DNA of 64,000 nt from Cyanophora paradoxa (GCA_004431415.1 QPMI01000136.1:62001-126000); one strand, 5' to 3'; shown: positions 40,299-50,459, counted from the first letter of the stretch. The notes: a model not told the origin generated them from the letters alone. Translations and numbers: made by a program.

Positions 40299-40644
40299 AT
40301 GTAGAGGGGAGATCGGACGCATCGTGGTCACCCCCACCAGTACTAGTAGTACTAGTACTCGTGTTGTACTCGCCCCCTTCCCTAGCCTTGCGCCGGCGCC
40401 GGCGGCGTGACTAGTACTTTCCGACAATATAAATTCTATATATATATAATGATCATGACCACGCCGTGACGTGCACCGTACGGGTGCATGCGCACGTGTC
40501 GGTGTCGCATTGCAATTGGCCCCTCTAGATCAGCCCCGGGAGGCTAGGGGGCCGCCGGGCCGGCCCCTGCGGCCGGGGCCGCGCGCGGGGATCGGGTCGC
40601 CGTGCGTGATCATGACGCCTCGCCACGGCCGGCGCCGCGCGCGC

Positions 40645-41040
40645 GGTCCTTAACCTTAACGGGGCGATCGGCCTCATCACGGTCATCCCCTTTGTCCCCC
40701 GCATGCGCACATGCACTCTAGTTGACGTTGTGCATACATGCGCACGCGCATGACACGGCGACGCCGACTCTAGATCTCAGCGACCAGCATGCAGCCGCGT
40801 ACGGAACAAAAGGGTTCAACGCGTACGGTTAATGTTCCCGCAACCGAGCTCGAGATCTATAGCTGTATAGCTAGACGCACGGCGCGCATGTGCACGTGCA
40901 CGCGCGCATGCATGCGCGGTCCTTGCAAGCTTAAGCTGATATCAATGGGGACATCGGCCTCATCGCGGTCACCCCTGCTCTAGATCTAATTGCACAGCGC
41001 GCGGCGGTACCGACCAGCATGCGGCCACGTAGTACGGTAC
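40645..41040 (+). repeat. Two diverged satellite relics
   Basis: GCGCGGTCCTTAACC...GGGGCGATCGGCCTCATCACGGTC (about 40640-40690) and GCGCGGTCCTTGCAAG...GGGGACATCGGCCTCATCGC (about 40915-40970) are altered units of the satellite at 38.1 kb. Each is followed by a GACCAGCATGC(A/G)GCC trace (40784 and 41013). They are separated by unrelated sequence. Confidence 0.6.
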
Positions 41041-41277
41041 GAGTTTAGGGCGCCCTACAATACTGCAGGGTTCGCATTCGCGGCGCAGTAGCGGCAGTAC
41101 CAGAAAACTGCACTTACATTGGGCTCCATGGGGGTACTGAAGTTTTAAAACTGCGTTCGCCGGCATGGCGCCAGCTACAGCCGCAGGCCTGCCAGACCGA
41201 TTGCAAGTGCCGGTGCGCGACGCGTTGGCGCCAGCTGCAGCAGCAGGCCTGCCCGACCAAATAGCGGTGCGCACGGT

Positions 41278-42539
41278 GTGCTTGCGACAGCTGCAGGTCG
41301 CCCGCCCACTTACGCCCTTCTGCAGACAGTCCCTGCAACTCCAATCCTCCTTTGGGCCCCCAAACAGGGCGAGCGAGGCCCAGGAGACATTGCCTATCCG
41401 ATCTTCGACGTGCAAGCGTACGACGACGGCGGCATCAATGTCATTAACCAGCGATGGCGGCAGTTCTGCTTGTTTTTCCACCCCGACAGAGTCGCCGCGC
41501 GTTACGAGCTGGCGCAGCAGTCCCAGGGCAGCATCCCTGGCTCCAGAGCTAGGCTGAGCAGCGGTCAGCTCCAGCATGCTACGAGCCAGTTCGCAACAGC
41601 CATCAACGAAATGAAGGAAGTGAGGGAGCTTGCGGCCAGTGGCAACAGCGGCGAAGAGATTCGTGCGGCCCTGCACGGCCTCTCCGAGGTCGAGGATCGC
41701 GTGGAGCAGGCTCGGCAAACCGCGCTAGCCAGCGGCGGCAAATACGATCCATCCTGGGCCGTACCGCCGTCGGGGCGTTCGGACGAGGCCGCCGTTCGGG
41801 AGTTCGTGCGCCGCCTGATGGAAGAGCCCCTCTTCGAACAGATCCATCGCCGGAGCTCTTCTCACGAGCCTTTCTACCGCTTCATCTGCGCCCGGCTAGA
41901 TCAGCATCCGGACCCGGTTGGAGCTTACTGGACATCCGGCACGTTCATGCGCGCGCGCCCTCACCCCTTCGCTCGATGCGTGCCTGCTCTGACCTTGAGA
42001 ATCTTCGGGCAGAACGAGCCTGGATCCCGCTCCAGTTCACGATGTGGCACTCGGAGGCGCTCGCCGAGCTGAGGGTTCGTGACTTTCCGTGGAACGAGGA
42101 GGTCAACAAGGGCTGCTGCCCCGGTTGTGAGAAGCCTCTCTACACCGCCTTTCGACTGGGCGGCGGGACGTGTGGCCGGGGGCACAGCGTCTGCATCGAC
42201 TGCATGTCGTTCCAGCCGATGTTCCGCCGGCGCTTCTGCTGCGTTTGCGAGCCCGACCGCGCCGGCCTCGACGAGTCGGGCATGCTCTGTGCAGGTGTCC
42301 CCTACGCGTGGGATCAGCTCAGCGTGAATTTGGCATCGGCTTCTTCGCCGGCAGCAAGCGAGGAGTGCGCGCGGCGGTTCGAGGAGCTGCTCGGTTTCAT
42401 CCGCGACGGAATGGTGGACAAGGCCCTCGGGGAAGAACGAAGAAAGAGGCCCCGGGCCCGGCGCAGCGAAGGTTCGCGTGAAATCGGATCCCCTGATTCT
42501 TTTGGAAAACGCCAACTCTGTAGCAGACGACGAAGATGA
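41278..42539 (+). pseudogene. J-domain-like and RING-finger protein, one frameshift
   Basis: The first frame (41278 to about 41970; no ATG near its start) includes RWRQFCLFFHPDRVAARYEL, an HPD motif in a helical context like the protein at 33.9 kb. The second frame (from about 41976 to 42539) carries a RING-type pattern: CCPGCEKP, CGRGHSVCIDC, then RRFCCVC, that is C-x2-C, C-x-G-H-x3-C-x2-C, C-x2-C. RING domains recruit E2 enzymes for ubiquitin transfer. The change of frame near 41970 may be an indel or an unrecognised intron. A possible partner in a ubiquitin pathway with the F-box and SKP1-like genes, but this is inference. Confidence 0.45.
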
Positions 42540-42928
42540 GCCACTGTCGTCCGGAGGGGCAGTTCCTGCACTGCAAGGGGGCGGGGACCGGGAGGGGGCC
42601 CCCTAGGGTTATTTTTAGAAACGGTCTGGGATCCGCACCGAAAATGTTTTTGATCTCTTTTAACACCCCCAAGTCCTTGCGATGCGCTGGTGCGGGGCCT
42701 GGATTTTTTCTTTGCGGTTTTTTGGTGGGGTCGGGATCTGTATTGGATTTAAAGTAGTTTTTATATATTATAAAGTAGTTTATTATTTATCTTATTGTTA
42801 TCAGTCTGAGACTCTATGAAAATCGATTGACCTTAGTGTGAAACAGTGCGCCCCGCCCACTATGCAAGATACATGCCTTTCTTATGCATGATCTATGAAA
42901 AATAACAATACGATCTGCAAAAGGGCTC
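42540..42928. other. Left edge of the second virus-type island
   Basis: Composition changes from GC-rich to AT-rich at about 42750 (TTTATATATTATAAAG). No gene is seen before the minus-strand fragment. Confidence 0.4.
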
Positions 42929-43030
42929 TTAGATGTTTGAGCTCCCCATCAATGAAGCTACTTGGGCTTTCAGAGTTTGCATCTCTTGTGTGAGTTCTTG
43001 AATTGCTTTGGTATACGCCTCCGAAATTAT
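42929..43030 (-). pseudogene. C-terminal fragment of a coiled-coil (fibre-like) protein
   Basis: The minus strand reads SEAYTKAIQELTQEMQTLKAQVASL and then stops near 42929. This is a heptad-patterned helix like the C-terminal ends of trimeric fibre or intramolecular-chaperone proteins. Upstream of about 43025 the frame loses coding character. It is too short to name with certainty. Confidence 0.3.
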
Positions 43031-43099
43031 TTTCAGACACAGAACCACACTAATACACACTAAGAAACATGGCGACCTATCCGGAGGCGTATACCAAAG
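43007..43099. repeat. Short inverted repeat flanking the start of the second island
   Basis: TTTGGTATACGCCTCCG at 43008-43024 is the reverse complement of CGGAGGCGTATACCAAA at 43082-43098. Both arms encode PEAYTKA-like residues, one on each strand, so part of the fibre-like coding end has been duplicated in inverse orientation. Confidence 0.65.
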
Positions 43100-43365
43100 C
43101 CTGTCCCGACGTCTTTCTGGACATCGAAACCGTAACGACCAATGTAACAAAGGCTGGGTGTTCTATGAATAGCATGAATGAAAATCAGCTAAATCAGTCC
43201 AATTTCTCAAAGAGACGCTTTCAGAAACGAGTAGATAAGTATGTAAACGCTGCCTCATGTGATTTCAATCACCTCATACACTGTGCTAAGAAGCATCATT
43301 TGCGAGGAGTTGTTAGGCTTAGACTCCAACAGAAACTCGCGAATCGCGCCGAAAATGAGAAATAA
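43069..43365 (+). CDS. Small protein upstream of the second polymerase
   Basis: A 98-residue basic protein. The first 11 residues (MATYPEAYTKA) derive from the inverted repeat, so the original start may have been replaced. The C-terminal half, SKRRFQKRVDKYVN ... VRLRLQQKLANRAENEK, is basic and helical. It ends 22 bases before the polymerase ATG. Position, size and basic C-terminus match the gene at 10863 in front of the first polymerase, suggesting a conserved accessory gene. Confidence 0.45.
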   Translation: MATYPEAYTKACPDVFLDIETVTTNVTKAGCSMNSMNENQLNQSNFSKRRFQKRVDKYVNAASCDFNHLIHCAKKHHLRGVVRLRLQQKLANRAENEK

Positions 43366-43387
43366 AAATGTTCCCTTAGAGTAAAAG

Positions 43388-46300
43388 ATGCCCCGCCAAA
43401 CTAATCGCCTTATAAAAGAGAAAAAGGACGAAATATTAGGCTTGTTAGGTAGTCTTTTAGTCACTGGCGAGATCAACGAAGCCGAATACGATCGGAGGGC
43501 GGCGATCTTAGATCGAAAACCCCGCTTAGCTAACCTTGCAAATATTGCCGACGAGCTCTATGATCGCCTGGAAAATGTGGAGCGCTTCTATACCGAAGGG
43601 CGGCGCTTAGCCGTCATAGAACCCGATGAGGACGACGGTTTCGCAATGAATAAAGCATACGCCTGGTATAGCTATAAGGCGGATGAACAGATAATCTTAG
43701 ATCCGGTGGAATTTCTCACTACCATTGCTGCAAATCTGCCTGGGCGGCTGAAAGAGAGGCTGGACGAGCTGAAAGCTATTAAGGTGCGCCTTACATTCAT
43801 CTGCCGATACGTAAAAGTGAGTGATCCTAACGTTTTTATCACCAAACACATTTACAGCGATTATTTCGTAATCACAAGGTCGCGCAATATTCTCACTGAG
43901 TTAGTGGGTGTAGCTCAGCAAATGAATGAACAGATGATACAGGTCGACAGCTACCGGCTCAGTAAATTAGATAAGCTACATGTCGCCGTTTTGTCATATG
44001 CGCCGGTGGGCGGGTGCTACATTGAGACCCCCGAATGGATTGGATTAAAGCGAGCCACAGTAAATATTAAGAATATCGATGGTCACGACTGTTTTAATTA
44101 CGCTATCCTCGCATGGCTGCACAGAAACGACATAAACAGACACAAACGTAATGATCCGTTCCAATATAGGCGGTGGATGACTGAACTCGACTTTTCAGGC
44201 ATTAATTTCCCGGTGGCTTGCGATGCTGCATTAATAGATCGGTTCGAGGACAATAATCCCGAGCTGTCAATTAATATATATGGCGCCGACAATGCGACCC
44301 AAACCTTTTACCCACTGCACATGTCAAGTAATCCGCGTCGTAAATCAAAGGTAAACCTGCTGCTGATCGAGGACGCAAACGGACAGGGTCACTATATTAC
44401 GATTATGTCACTGAGCCGCCTCTTAAAGACCACCTTTGATAAAGCAAACGACGGGCGCATTTTCTACTGCGAAACCTGTTTGTCCCGGTTTAGATCACAG
44501 GAGAAACTCGATAGCCACACCGACTCTAATCGCTGTATCGATTGGAGAATGAGTAAAGGTAAATGCCCGGAACCCGGAAGCTTTATTACTTTCGGACTGC
44601 AACACCTAAGGAAAATGGTGTGGCTGCCCACTGTCTGTTACTGCAAGGTAGAGATGGAGTCGGTGCCGGTTCCTGATGAGCCAAATCGAACCAAGCGAGA
44701 GGTAAAGTCAGTGGCACTTAATGTAGTTATGGGCTCGCATGTTGAAAATCACGAATTCGAGGGCGTGGATCCACTGGGACAGATGTTTACCACGTTAGGG
44801 GAACTGTGCCGCGAGATGCTTAATACCCTATTTACTAATACACCTATGATTCCGCTCACAGAGGCGCAAAAGCAAGCCTATAAAATCACCAAACACTGCT
44901 ATATATGCAATCAGCGGTTTACCCACGAAAACTTCCCTGTGCGCGATCACTGTCACCAAAGCGGCGATTATATAGGGAAAGCTTGCCGAAAGTGCAATTT
45001 ACATAGGAGGATCTCAAAGCAAACGAAAGTAGCTGTGGTAATTGATCGGATGGACGAGTGCGGGCATGCTATATTCAGGAAAATCGCACAGCAAGACGAT
45101 AAGCTGCGGGTCGAGATCCTAAGTAAGAATTTCGACGAGTATCTCTCTTTACAGTGGGGACTTTACAAGTTTATAGACGCCTCGAATTTCATGGATTTTC
45201 AGGCGTCCGATGTTAATGATCTCATGGTAAAATTCGGTAAATTCAGTATGCTCGCCCATGAGCAATACGGACTGGATCCCACTCATTATGTGAGCGCACC
45301 GGGACTATCGTGGGACGCGATGTTAAAGCATACGAGGGTCGCGATTGAACAGATCAGCGATGCGGATCAATACGAATTTATTGAGCGGGCAATTAGGGGC
45401 GGCTTTGCGACCATGCCCACACGATATGCCGAGGCTAATAGCGAGAATAAACATATAGTGCTATTGGATGCGAATAATCTATATGGCTATGCGCTCAGTC
45501 AGCCTTTACCGGTCGGGGACTATCGCTGGGACGACACAAGCACAGCGTTTACCGAGGTTGTAGGGCGGAGTGCATTTATAGAGGTCGACCTTGCCTATCC
45601 GGACTATTTAAAGGCTGACCATCGCGATTTCCCGCTGATCGTGAGTAAAGAGGTAATTACTGCGGACATGCTCGGCAAATATCAGCGTGGGCTTTTGGAG
45701 ATTAGCGGCGAGAAGCTAAGTAAAGATCCGAAGCTGATCGCCTCGTTTACTCCGAAATATAATTACGTGGTCTCTCAGCCGATGCTGCTCTATATGGTAA
45801 AAAAGGGGATCGTAGTTACTAAGATTCACCGCGTGCTCTCGTTTGCAACCGCTGCATTTATGAAGCCCTATATAGATCTAAACACGAAACTGCGCAAGGA
45901 AGCCCGGAATAAATTCGAGAGCGACTTCTTTAAATTGATGAATAATGCTATTTACGGTAAATGTCTGGAATCGTGTCGCGGGCGCTCCGTGGTAAAGATC
46001 GCGAATAGCACGAAGCTGTTTAAGAAATATGCGGCGAGCCCACTGGTAAAAGCGACGAATGTATTAAACGAGACCGCGGTCGCCTTTGAAATGTATAGTA
46101 AACACGTAAAACTCGATAAACCGGTTGCGATTGGCGCTTATGTGCTGGATGCCGCGAAGCTGCATAATTATAGCTTCTTTTACGACGTGATCCGACCGAC
46201 TTTCTCGCAAGCTCAGCTGCTGTTCCACGATACCGACTCGTTCTGTCTGTATATAGAGACCGCGGATCTGGAAGCGGGCATGCGAGCGATCAGCCCTCAT

Positions 46301-46651
46301 TTAGACTGCCCTTATAGTCCCGAGAACCGGATGGTTCCCGGTAAATATAAAAATGAGATGCCCGACGTCAAGATAGTGGAGTATGTGGGGCTGCGACCGA
46401 AGCTATATGCTTTCCGCACCGAGAGCTACGACAGGGTAAAAATGAGCGGGACAGCCTCGAAAGAGGTGCATTTCGACGACTTTAAGCGCTGCCTATTTGA
46501 CGGGATCACAAAAACAGTAACAGTAGTAAACAAGCAATGGCGATGCCACCACTTATATGATTTGGAGAGCAAGCGGATAGCGCTGACCCAATTCGATGGC
46601 AAGCGCTGCATATCAGGCGACGGCATACATAGCCTTCCATTCGGCTGTTAG
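43388..46651 (+). CDS. pPolB: Protein-primed family B DNA polymerase, second lineage
   Basis: A 1087-residue protein collinear with the polymerase at 11215, with long near-identical blocks such as KHVKLDKPVAIGAYVLDAAK. Motif A LLDANNLYGYALSQP, motif B KLMNNAIYGK and motif C HDTDSFCLYIE are complete. The C2HC finger (CETCLSRF...HTDSNRC) and the endonuclease VII-like module (CYICNQRF...RDHCHQSGDYIGKACRKC) are present. As in the first copy, the first exonuclease motif is altered (YCKVE, Lys420 for the expected Asp), the second reads IDRMDECGHA and the third is absent. Codon use is less AT-rich than in the first copy, and differences are spread throughout, so it is a separate lineage rather than a recent duplicate. 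No integrase follows. Confidence 0.9.
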   Translation: MPRQTNRLIKEKKDEILGLLGSLLVTGEINEAEYDRRAAILDRKPRLANLANIADELYDRLENVERFYTEGRRLAVIEPDEDDGFAMNKAYAWYSYKADEQIILDPVEFLTTIAANLPGRLKERLDELKAIKVRLTFICRYVKVSDPNVFITKHIYSDYFVITRSRNILTELVGVAQQMNEQMIQVDSYRLSKLDKLHVAVLSYAPVGGCYIETPEWIGLKRATVNIKNIDGHDCFNYAILAWLHRNDINRHKRNDPFQYRRWMTELDFSGINFPVACDAALIDRFEDNNPELSINIYGADNATQTFYPLHMSSNPRRKSKVNLLLIEDANGQGHYITIMSLSRLLKTTFDKANDGRIFYCETCLSRFRSQEKLDSHTDSNRCIDWRMSKGKCPEPGSFITFGLQHLRKMVWLPTVCYCKVEMESVPVPDEPNRTKREVKSVALNVVMGSHVENHEFEGVDPLGQMFTTLGELCREMLNTLFTNTPMIPLTEAQKQAYKITKHCYICNQRFTHENFPVRDHCHQSGDYIGKACRKCNLHRRISKQTKVAVVIDRMDECGHAIFRKIAQQDDKLRVEILSKNFDEYLSLQWGLYKFIDASNFMDFQASDVNDLMVKFGKFSMLAHEQYGLDPTHYVSAPGLSWDAMLKHTRVAIEQISDADQYEFIERAIRGGFATMPTRYAEANSENKHIVLLDANNLYGYALSQPLPVGDYRWDDTSTAFTEVVGRSAFIEVDLAYPDYLKADHRDFPLIVSKEVITADMLGKYQRGLLEISGEKLSKDPKLIASFTPKYNYVVSQPMLLYMVKKGIVVTKIHRVLSFATAAFMKPYIDLNTKLRKEARNKFESDFFKLMNNAIYGKCLESCRGRSVVKIANSTKLFKKYAASPLVKATNVLNETAVAFEMYSKHVKLDKPVAIGAYVLDAAKLHNYSFFYDVIRPTFSQAQLLFHDTDSFCLYIETADLEAGMRAISPHLDCPYSPENRMVPGKYKNEMPDVKIVEYVGLRPKLYAFRTESYDRVKMSGTASKEVHFDDFKRCLFDGITKTVTVVNKQWRCHHLYDLESKRIALTQFDGKRCISGDGIHSLPFGC

Positions 46652-46930
46652 TCGTCTATCTTATCGTGCGTTCTTTTTCTTGGTTTGCGCTCTAATTGAA
46701 GGAGCTGTCGCCTTAGGATATGGAGAAGCCATATGCACTTTAATCTGGGGTCGTCGGGTTCGATTAGGAAGTAATTAGGGATCGGGTGCGCGTCCCATAC
46801 CGGGGCGTCCATTTATCTGTAATCGCGGTAAAAATTGAAAGCCCCGTGGGCAACGCAAAATGATTTAAGGAGAACGCGCTACATTTAGGCAACAGGAAAA
46901 TATTTTCTCAGCTTAAAGTAAAAGGCGACA

Positions 46931-47542
46931 ATGGCGTATCTGTTCAATGGCGAGCCCATCTTTTCGGTTCCTATTTCCGAGCTTCCATTCAGCATCGGTG
47001 AAATGATCGAGGTCATCAGTGGTGTGGACAGATTTGGTAGGATTTTAAATAGCAACTCGTATGTGAATTTGTCGCAAATGCGGGCTGTTGGATATTTTCA
47101 TAACAGACCCCATCAAGTCGTCATTAGACATGTTGATGATAGGTTCTTTGTAGCGAGACCTATCGAGCCTGTGGGAAACACCAAGTTTGCTGCGAGAAAA
47201 CTTAGAGATGAAGAGACCGAAGATGGCTTTACGACTGTGATTGATTTCTGGCGGCATATTAGATGCACTCCGTATATTCAAGCCCATGTTATGGATGTGA
47301 TTACGCGCGAGTATGCGGAGCAAGTCCCTCGGCGTTTTTACTTCCCTGTGATTAGAGACCTCTCCGTTTATCATCGCAAGTTCGAAGGGCACAATTTAAA
47401 TATTACTACGCGGGCTACTTTGCGCAAATTCTTAAAACAGAACGGTGCTCAATGGAGTCGTGGGCATTGCATGTGGTATATCGAGGAAAAGGACAGAGCC
47501 GGCATCGTCGGCGATATATTCTGCTCGCATCTTCGTGGCTAG
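46931..47542 (+). CDS. Uncharacterised protein of the second island
   Basis: A 203-residue protein, MAYLFNGEPIFSVPISELPFS, mixed alpha/beta. It has no cysteine cluster and no nucleotide-binding motif. An FKVTTR-like basic region (NITTRATLRKFLKQNGAQWSRG) lies near the end. Upstream are 280 bases without a gene. The AT-rich composition stops at its 3' end, so the C-terminus may be truncated by the island edge. No family recognised. Confidence 0.5.
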   Translation: MAYLFNGEPIFSVPISELPFSIGEMIEVISGVDRFGRILNSNSYVNLSQMRAVGYFHNRPHQVVIRHVDDRFFVARPIEPVGNTKFAARKLRDEETEDGFTTVIDFWRHIRCTPYIQAHVMDVITREYAEQVPRRFYFPVIRDLSVYHRKFEGHNLNITTRATLRKFLKQNGAQWSRGHCMWYIEEKDRAGIVGDIFCSHLRG

Positions 47543-47865
47543 CCGGGTGGGGCGCAGCCTCGGAGCGCGGCGGCCTGGCGGCATGGCTTGGTGGACCGTC
47601 GGACGGCCCGGCGGGGCAGGCGCTGTGGCTCGCCGCGTGGGACGCAGCCTCCAAGCGCGACGGGCTGGCAACGTGGTTTGGTGGACTGACCGGAGGCGCC
47701 ACGGGCCGCCGGACGGCGGTGCGGCTCGCCGGGTGGGGCAGAGGCATGCAGGCCGGAGCATAATCCTTCATCAGAAAAACAAGTCTGCCACGACAGTCGC
47801 ATGGCCTGGCGTCAGGAAATCCAGTCGAGCACCTGGAGGCCGAGGCGGCGTCCGGCGGCTCCTAC
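47543..47865. other. GC-rich low-complexity junction sequence
   Basis: A degenerate repeat of GGGTGGGACGCAGCCTCCAAGCGC-like words, about 108 bases apart, lies between the second island and the LINE remnant. No gene is supported. Confidence 0.4.
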
Positions 47866-49285
47866 GTGGCCGACGCCCCAGCGTACGCCTGGACGGACGG
47901 GAGCCTGAAAGAGGGCCAGACGGTTAACGCTCGCGCGGGCTACTTTGACGTTAACGCTTTCGTCTGGTCAAGAGGGCCAAAGAGGGCCAGAGAGGGCGAC
48001 GCCCGCAACCCCCACAACGACGTTGCCGACGCCGGAGCGAACGTGGCGGCCGACCTGGAGCTAGCGGACGAAAACCGGCATGAACCTCTCTTTCTGCCGC
48101 CGGCCTTCAGCATGCCTGTGGTGCTCACCATCAGCGACCCCGACGGGCGCACACGACGGGTGGAAGGGGACCCCAAGGCACACATGGACGCACTTCACGA
48201 GCACCAGAAGCACTTTGCCTGGACCCAACAACCGCTGGCTGGCGCGCTCCTGCGCCGAGGCGCCGACGGCGCAGACATAGCAGGGCTCTATGCGGAAACG
48301 ACCGTAGGCTCCCGATTCCAAGGCGCAAATGGTGCCCGCAACGCGCTATTCAAGTTTCGGACGGAGCTGCTCTGTAGCTCGCTACCAGCGAACGAAGTCC
48401 GGGTACGTGACCAGAAGGAACTCTACGCCGCCTGCAACCCTGAGGGACGCTGTGCGGGCTGCGCCACCAGAACGCCGCTCCCTCGTGCAGAGACTAGCGG
48501 CCCGACAGCCTCACAGAACAACCAGACTGCACCAACAGCCTCGCATCCAACCAGCAGCGGGCCCCAGCCGCCCGAACCGGGCACCGACGGCTCTTACCGC
48601 AGGCCTGACTAAAACCTTCCCGCACGTCTTCCTGTGCCCGGGTCCGCATGCGGTCGCGCACCGCGCGGAGACTGCTCGTGAACTGAACCGACTTCTCCTC
48701 TGCGCATACAGAGAGGCCCACGGCCTCACAGCGCCGCCGGCAGGAGCCCTCCTTGCCCCCGACCTGGTCCCAATCTTCCTCCGCGTCGCGGACGACGACG
48801 CCGAAGCGCGCAGCTACGATGGTAGGCCGTACGCGTATCCGCGCCTCTGGGTGCTCCAGGGCCTCGCCCCGCAGAGTCTAGAAAGCGCCCTCGCACGCTG
48901 CCTGAACCTCGCACCCCGATACGCGGCACGCGCAGCTAAACGCGTTCGGCAGACGCTTCTGGAGCGGGCCCGACGCCTCTGGTCACGCCGCTGCGACATC
49001 AACGCGGAGTGGGAACGCAACTGCCGCATCTCCCAGGCCTCAAAGAAGCGACCGCGCCCGCCCCGCACGGGCGCCCGCGCCCGAGAGCGGGCCCGCGGCC
49101 CCCGGACCTGTAAGGAAGTCTGCGCCGCCTGCGACGGGCCGATTCGCCTTCACAATCTACTCAACGCCGCGCGGAACGCAGACTGCCCACCGGAGTACGC
49201 GGGCTGGAAGGCGGCGCTCCGCGCCCAAGAGCTCTACGATTGCGTCAAGGTACGCCCTTGGGAGTCACATCCTAGCCCGCTCTAA
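47866..49285 (+). pseudogene. 3' remnant of a LINE with RNase H domain
   Basis: The frame at 47866 contains YAWTDGSLKEGQTVNARAGY, the first catalytic motif of a LINE-type RNase H (TDGS), and soon after HNDVADAGANVAA, its last motif. The middle of the domain is deleted. Further on, CAGCATRT and, in a second frame (to 49285), TFPHVFLCPGPHAVAHRA form the Cys/His knuckle usual at LINE 3' ends. At least one frameshift near 48450 separates them. It is a dead fragment of a non-LTR retrotransposon distinct from the one at 50.6 kb, which shows no RNase H. Confidence 0.55.
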
Positions 49286-49308
49286 ACGGTACCCCGAGCC
49301 GCGCGAAA

Positions 49309-49327
49309 GGGGGGGGGGGGGGGGGGG
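49309..49327 (+). repeat. Run of 19 G residues
   Basis: A homopolymer G tract just after the LINE remnant. A likely site of length variation or assembly error. Confidence 0.95.
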
Positions 49328-50359
49328 CTACGTCGGGAGGAGACTCTCGACTCTCGACACCACCTACCTACTACTTCACCATACCTAGTCCTCGAAAAAC
49401 TTCCCTGATCTACTCTTAGCCTCGCACACACTAGTTATAGCCGCCCCGACCGACTCGCTGGGCCCCCCCGCCCAAGCGAGTGCCTGCCTTGCCTCCCTCT
49501 CCCGCTCTGCTCTCCCGCTCGCTCTCTTGGCCCTGCCTCCCACTCACGACCTCGCCCACGCTCCTCGCGCCTCGACAGGGAGGGAACGATGGACCGGAAG
49601 GCCTAGGCTTGGCGGAAGGCTTCGGCTGGTCGTTGCACCCACCAGATACCCCGGCCATCGCGCCAGGACCGTGGGTTGATGGACCGCCGCGGAGGGGGGC
49701 TCGCAATTGCCCGCGGCGGGGGTGCGGCGGCTGGTTCGAGGCTGGAAGCCCTGCTGACCGAGACTTCTGACCCTCCCCCTCCCCGCCACGGCCGGCGCCG
49801 ACCTTCTCCGTCCCGCCCCACTTCTTCCCCGCAACGTCCCCCCTCGCCTCATTCCCCTCGGCCCCTCTATGCCGACGTGCTTCCACCCGCGCTTCGGGCG
49901 AGCGGCCCCCTCGACGCGGAGCCCGCCGCGCTAGCTGTAGTCGCGGCCGCGTCGAGAGTAGGCAGATTAGACCGCGGGTCCGTCCTGGCTTTCCTACCGT
50001 ACAGTAGAACAGCCCGCGAGCTCCGAACGTCCCGACGGTCCCTAGGCAGGCATCACTAGCAGTAGTAGTGTTTTGATTTACCTCCCTCTCGTAGACCCCT
50101 GGGTAGTCCTCTCTGTAGCCTAGTCCTAAGCTAGGCTAGATGTATAGGTAGTAGCTCTATGCTCTGGGTTAGCTTTGCTTTAGTTTACGTCTCCTTGGCT
50201 AGCTCCACCCTGTCCGATGGCTGATAGGTTCCCTACGTATACCCGGCGCAACCAGTAGGCTCATCTTTCGACTTGACACATTACGGACACCTCAGTTCTA
50301 TTCCTAGCCGTATTGTCTCGGTGTGTGCGAATTCATTGATCCCGATACTGATATCAGTG
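49328..50359. other. GC-rich spacer, no convincing gene
   Basis: Proline/arginine-rich frames occur on both strands but show no domain, and no stop-to-stop region is favoured. The last 300 bases are mixed composition. Confidence 0.4.
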
Positions 50360-50391
50360 TACCGTATAACAGAATATTAGTGCGCACATAT

Positions 50392-50459
50392 TATTAATGC
50401 GCCCCCAAATTAATGCGTTTTCCGCTGGCAAAACGCATTAATTTGGGGGCGCATTAATA
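50392..50459. repeat. Perfect 30-bp palindrome with 8-base loop
   Basis: The arm starting TATTAATGCGCCCCCAAATT is followed by the loop CCGCTGGC and the exact complement. It lies inside the inverted-repeat transposon, and its AACGCATTAAT words recur at 50523 and 56105. Confidence 0.9.

Noticed and set aside
47543-47770. Ala/Gly/Trp-rich continuation after the second island
   Set aside because: It is a degenerate GC-rich repeat read in frame, with no support as a protein.
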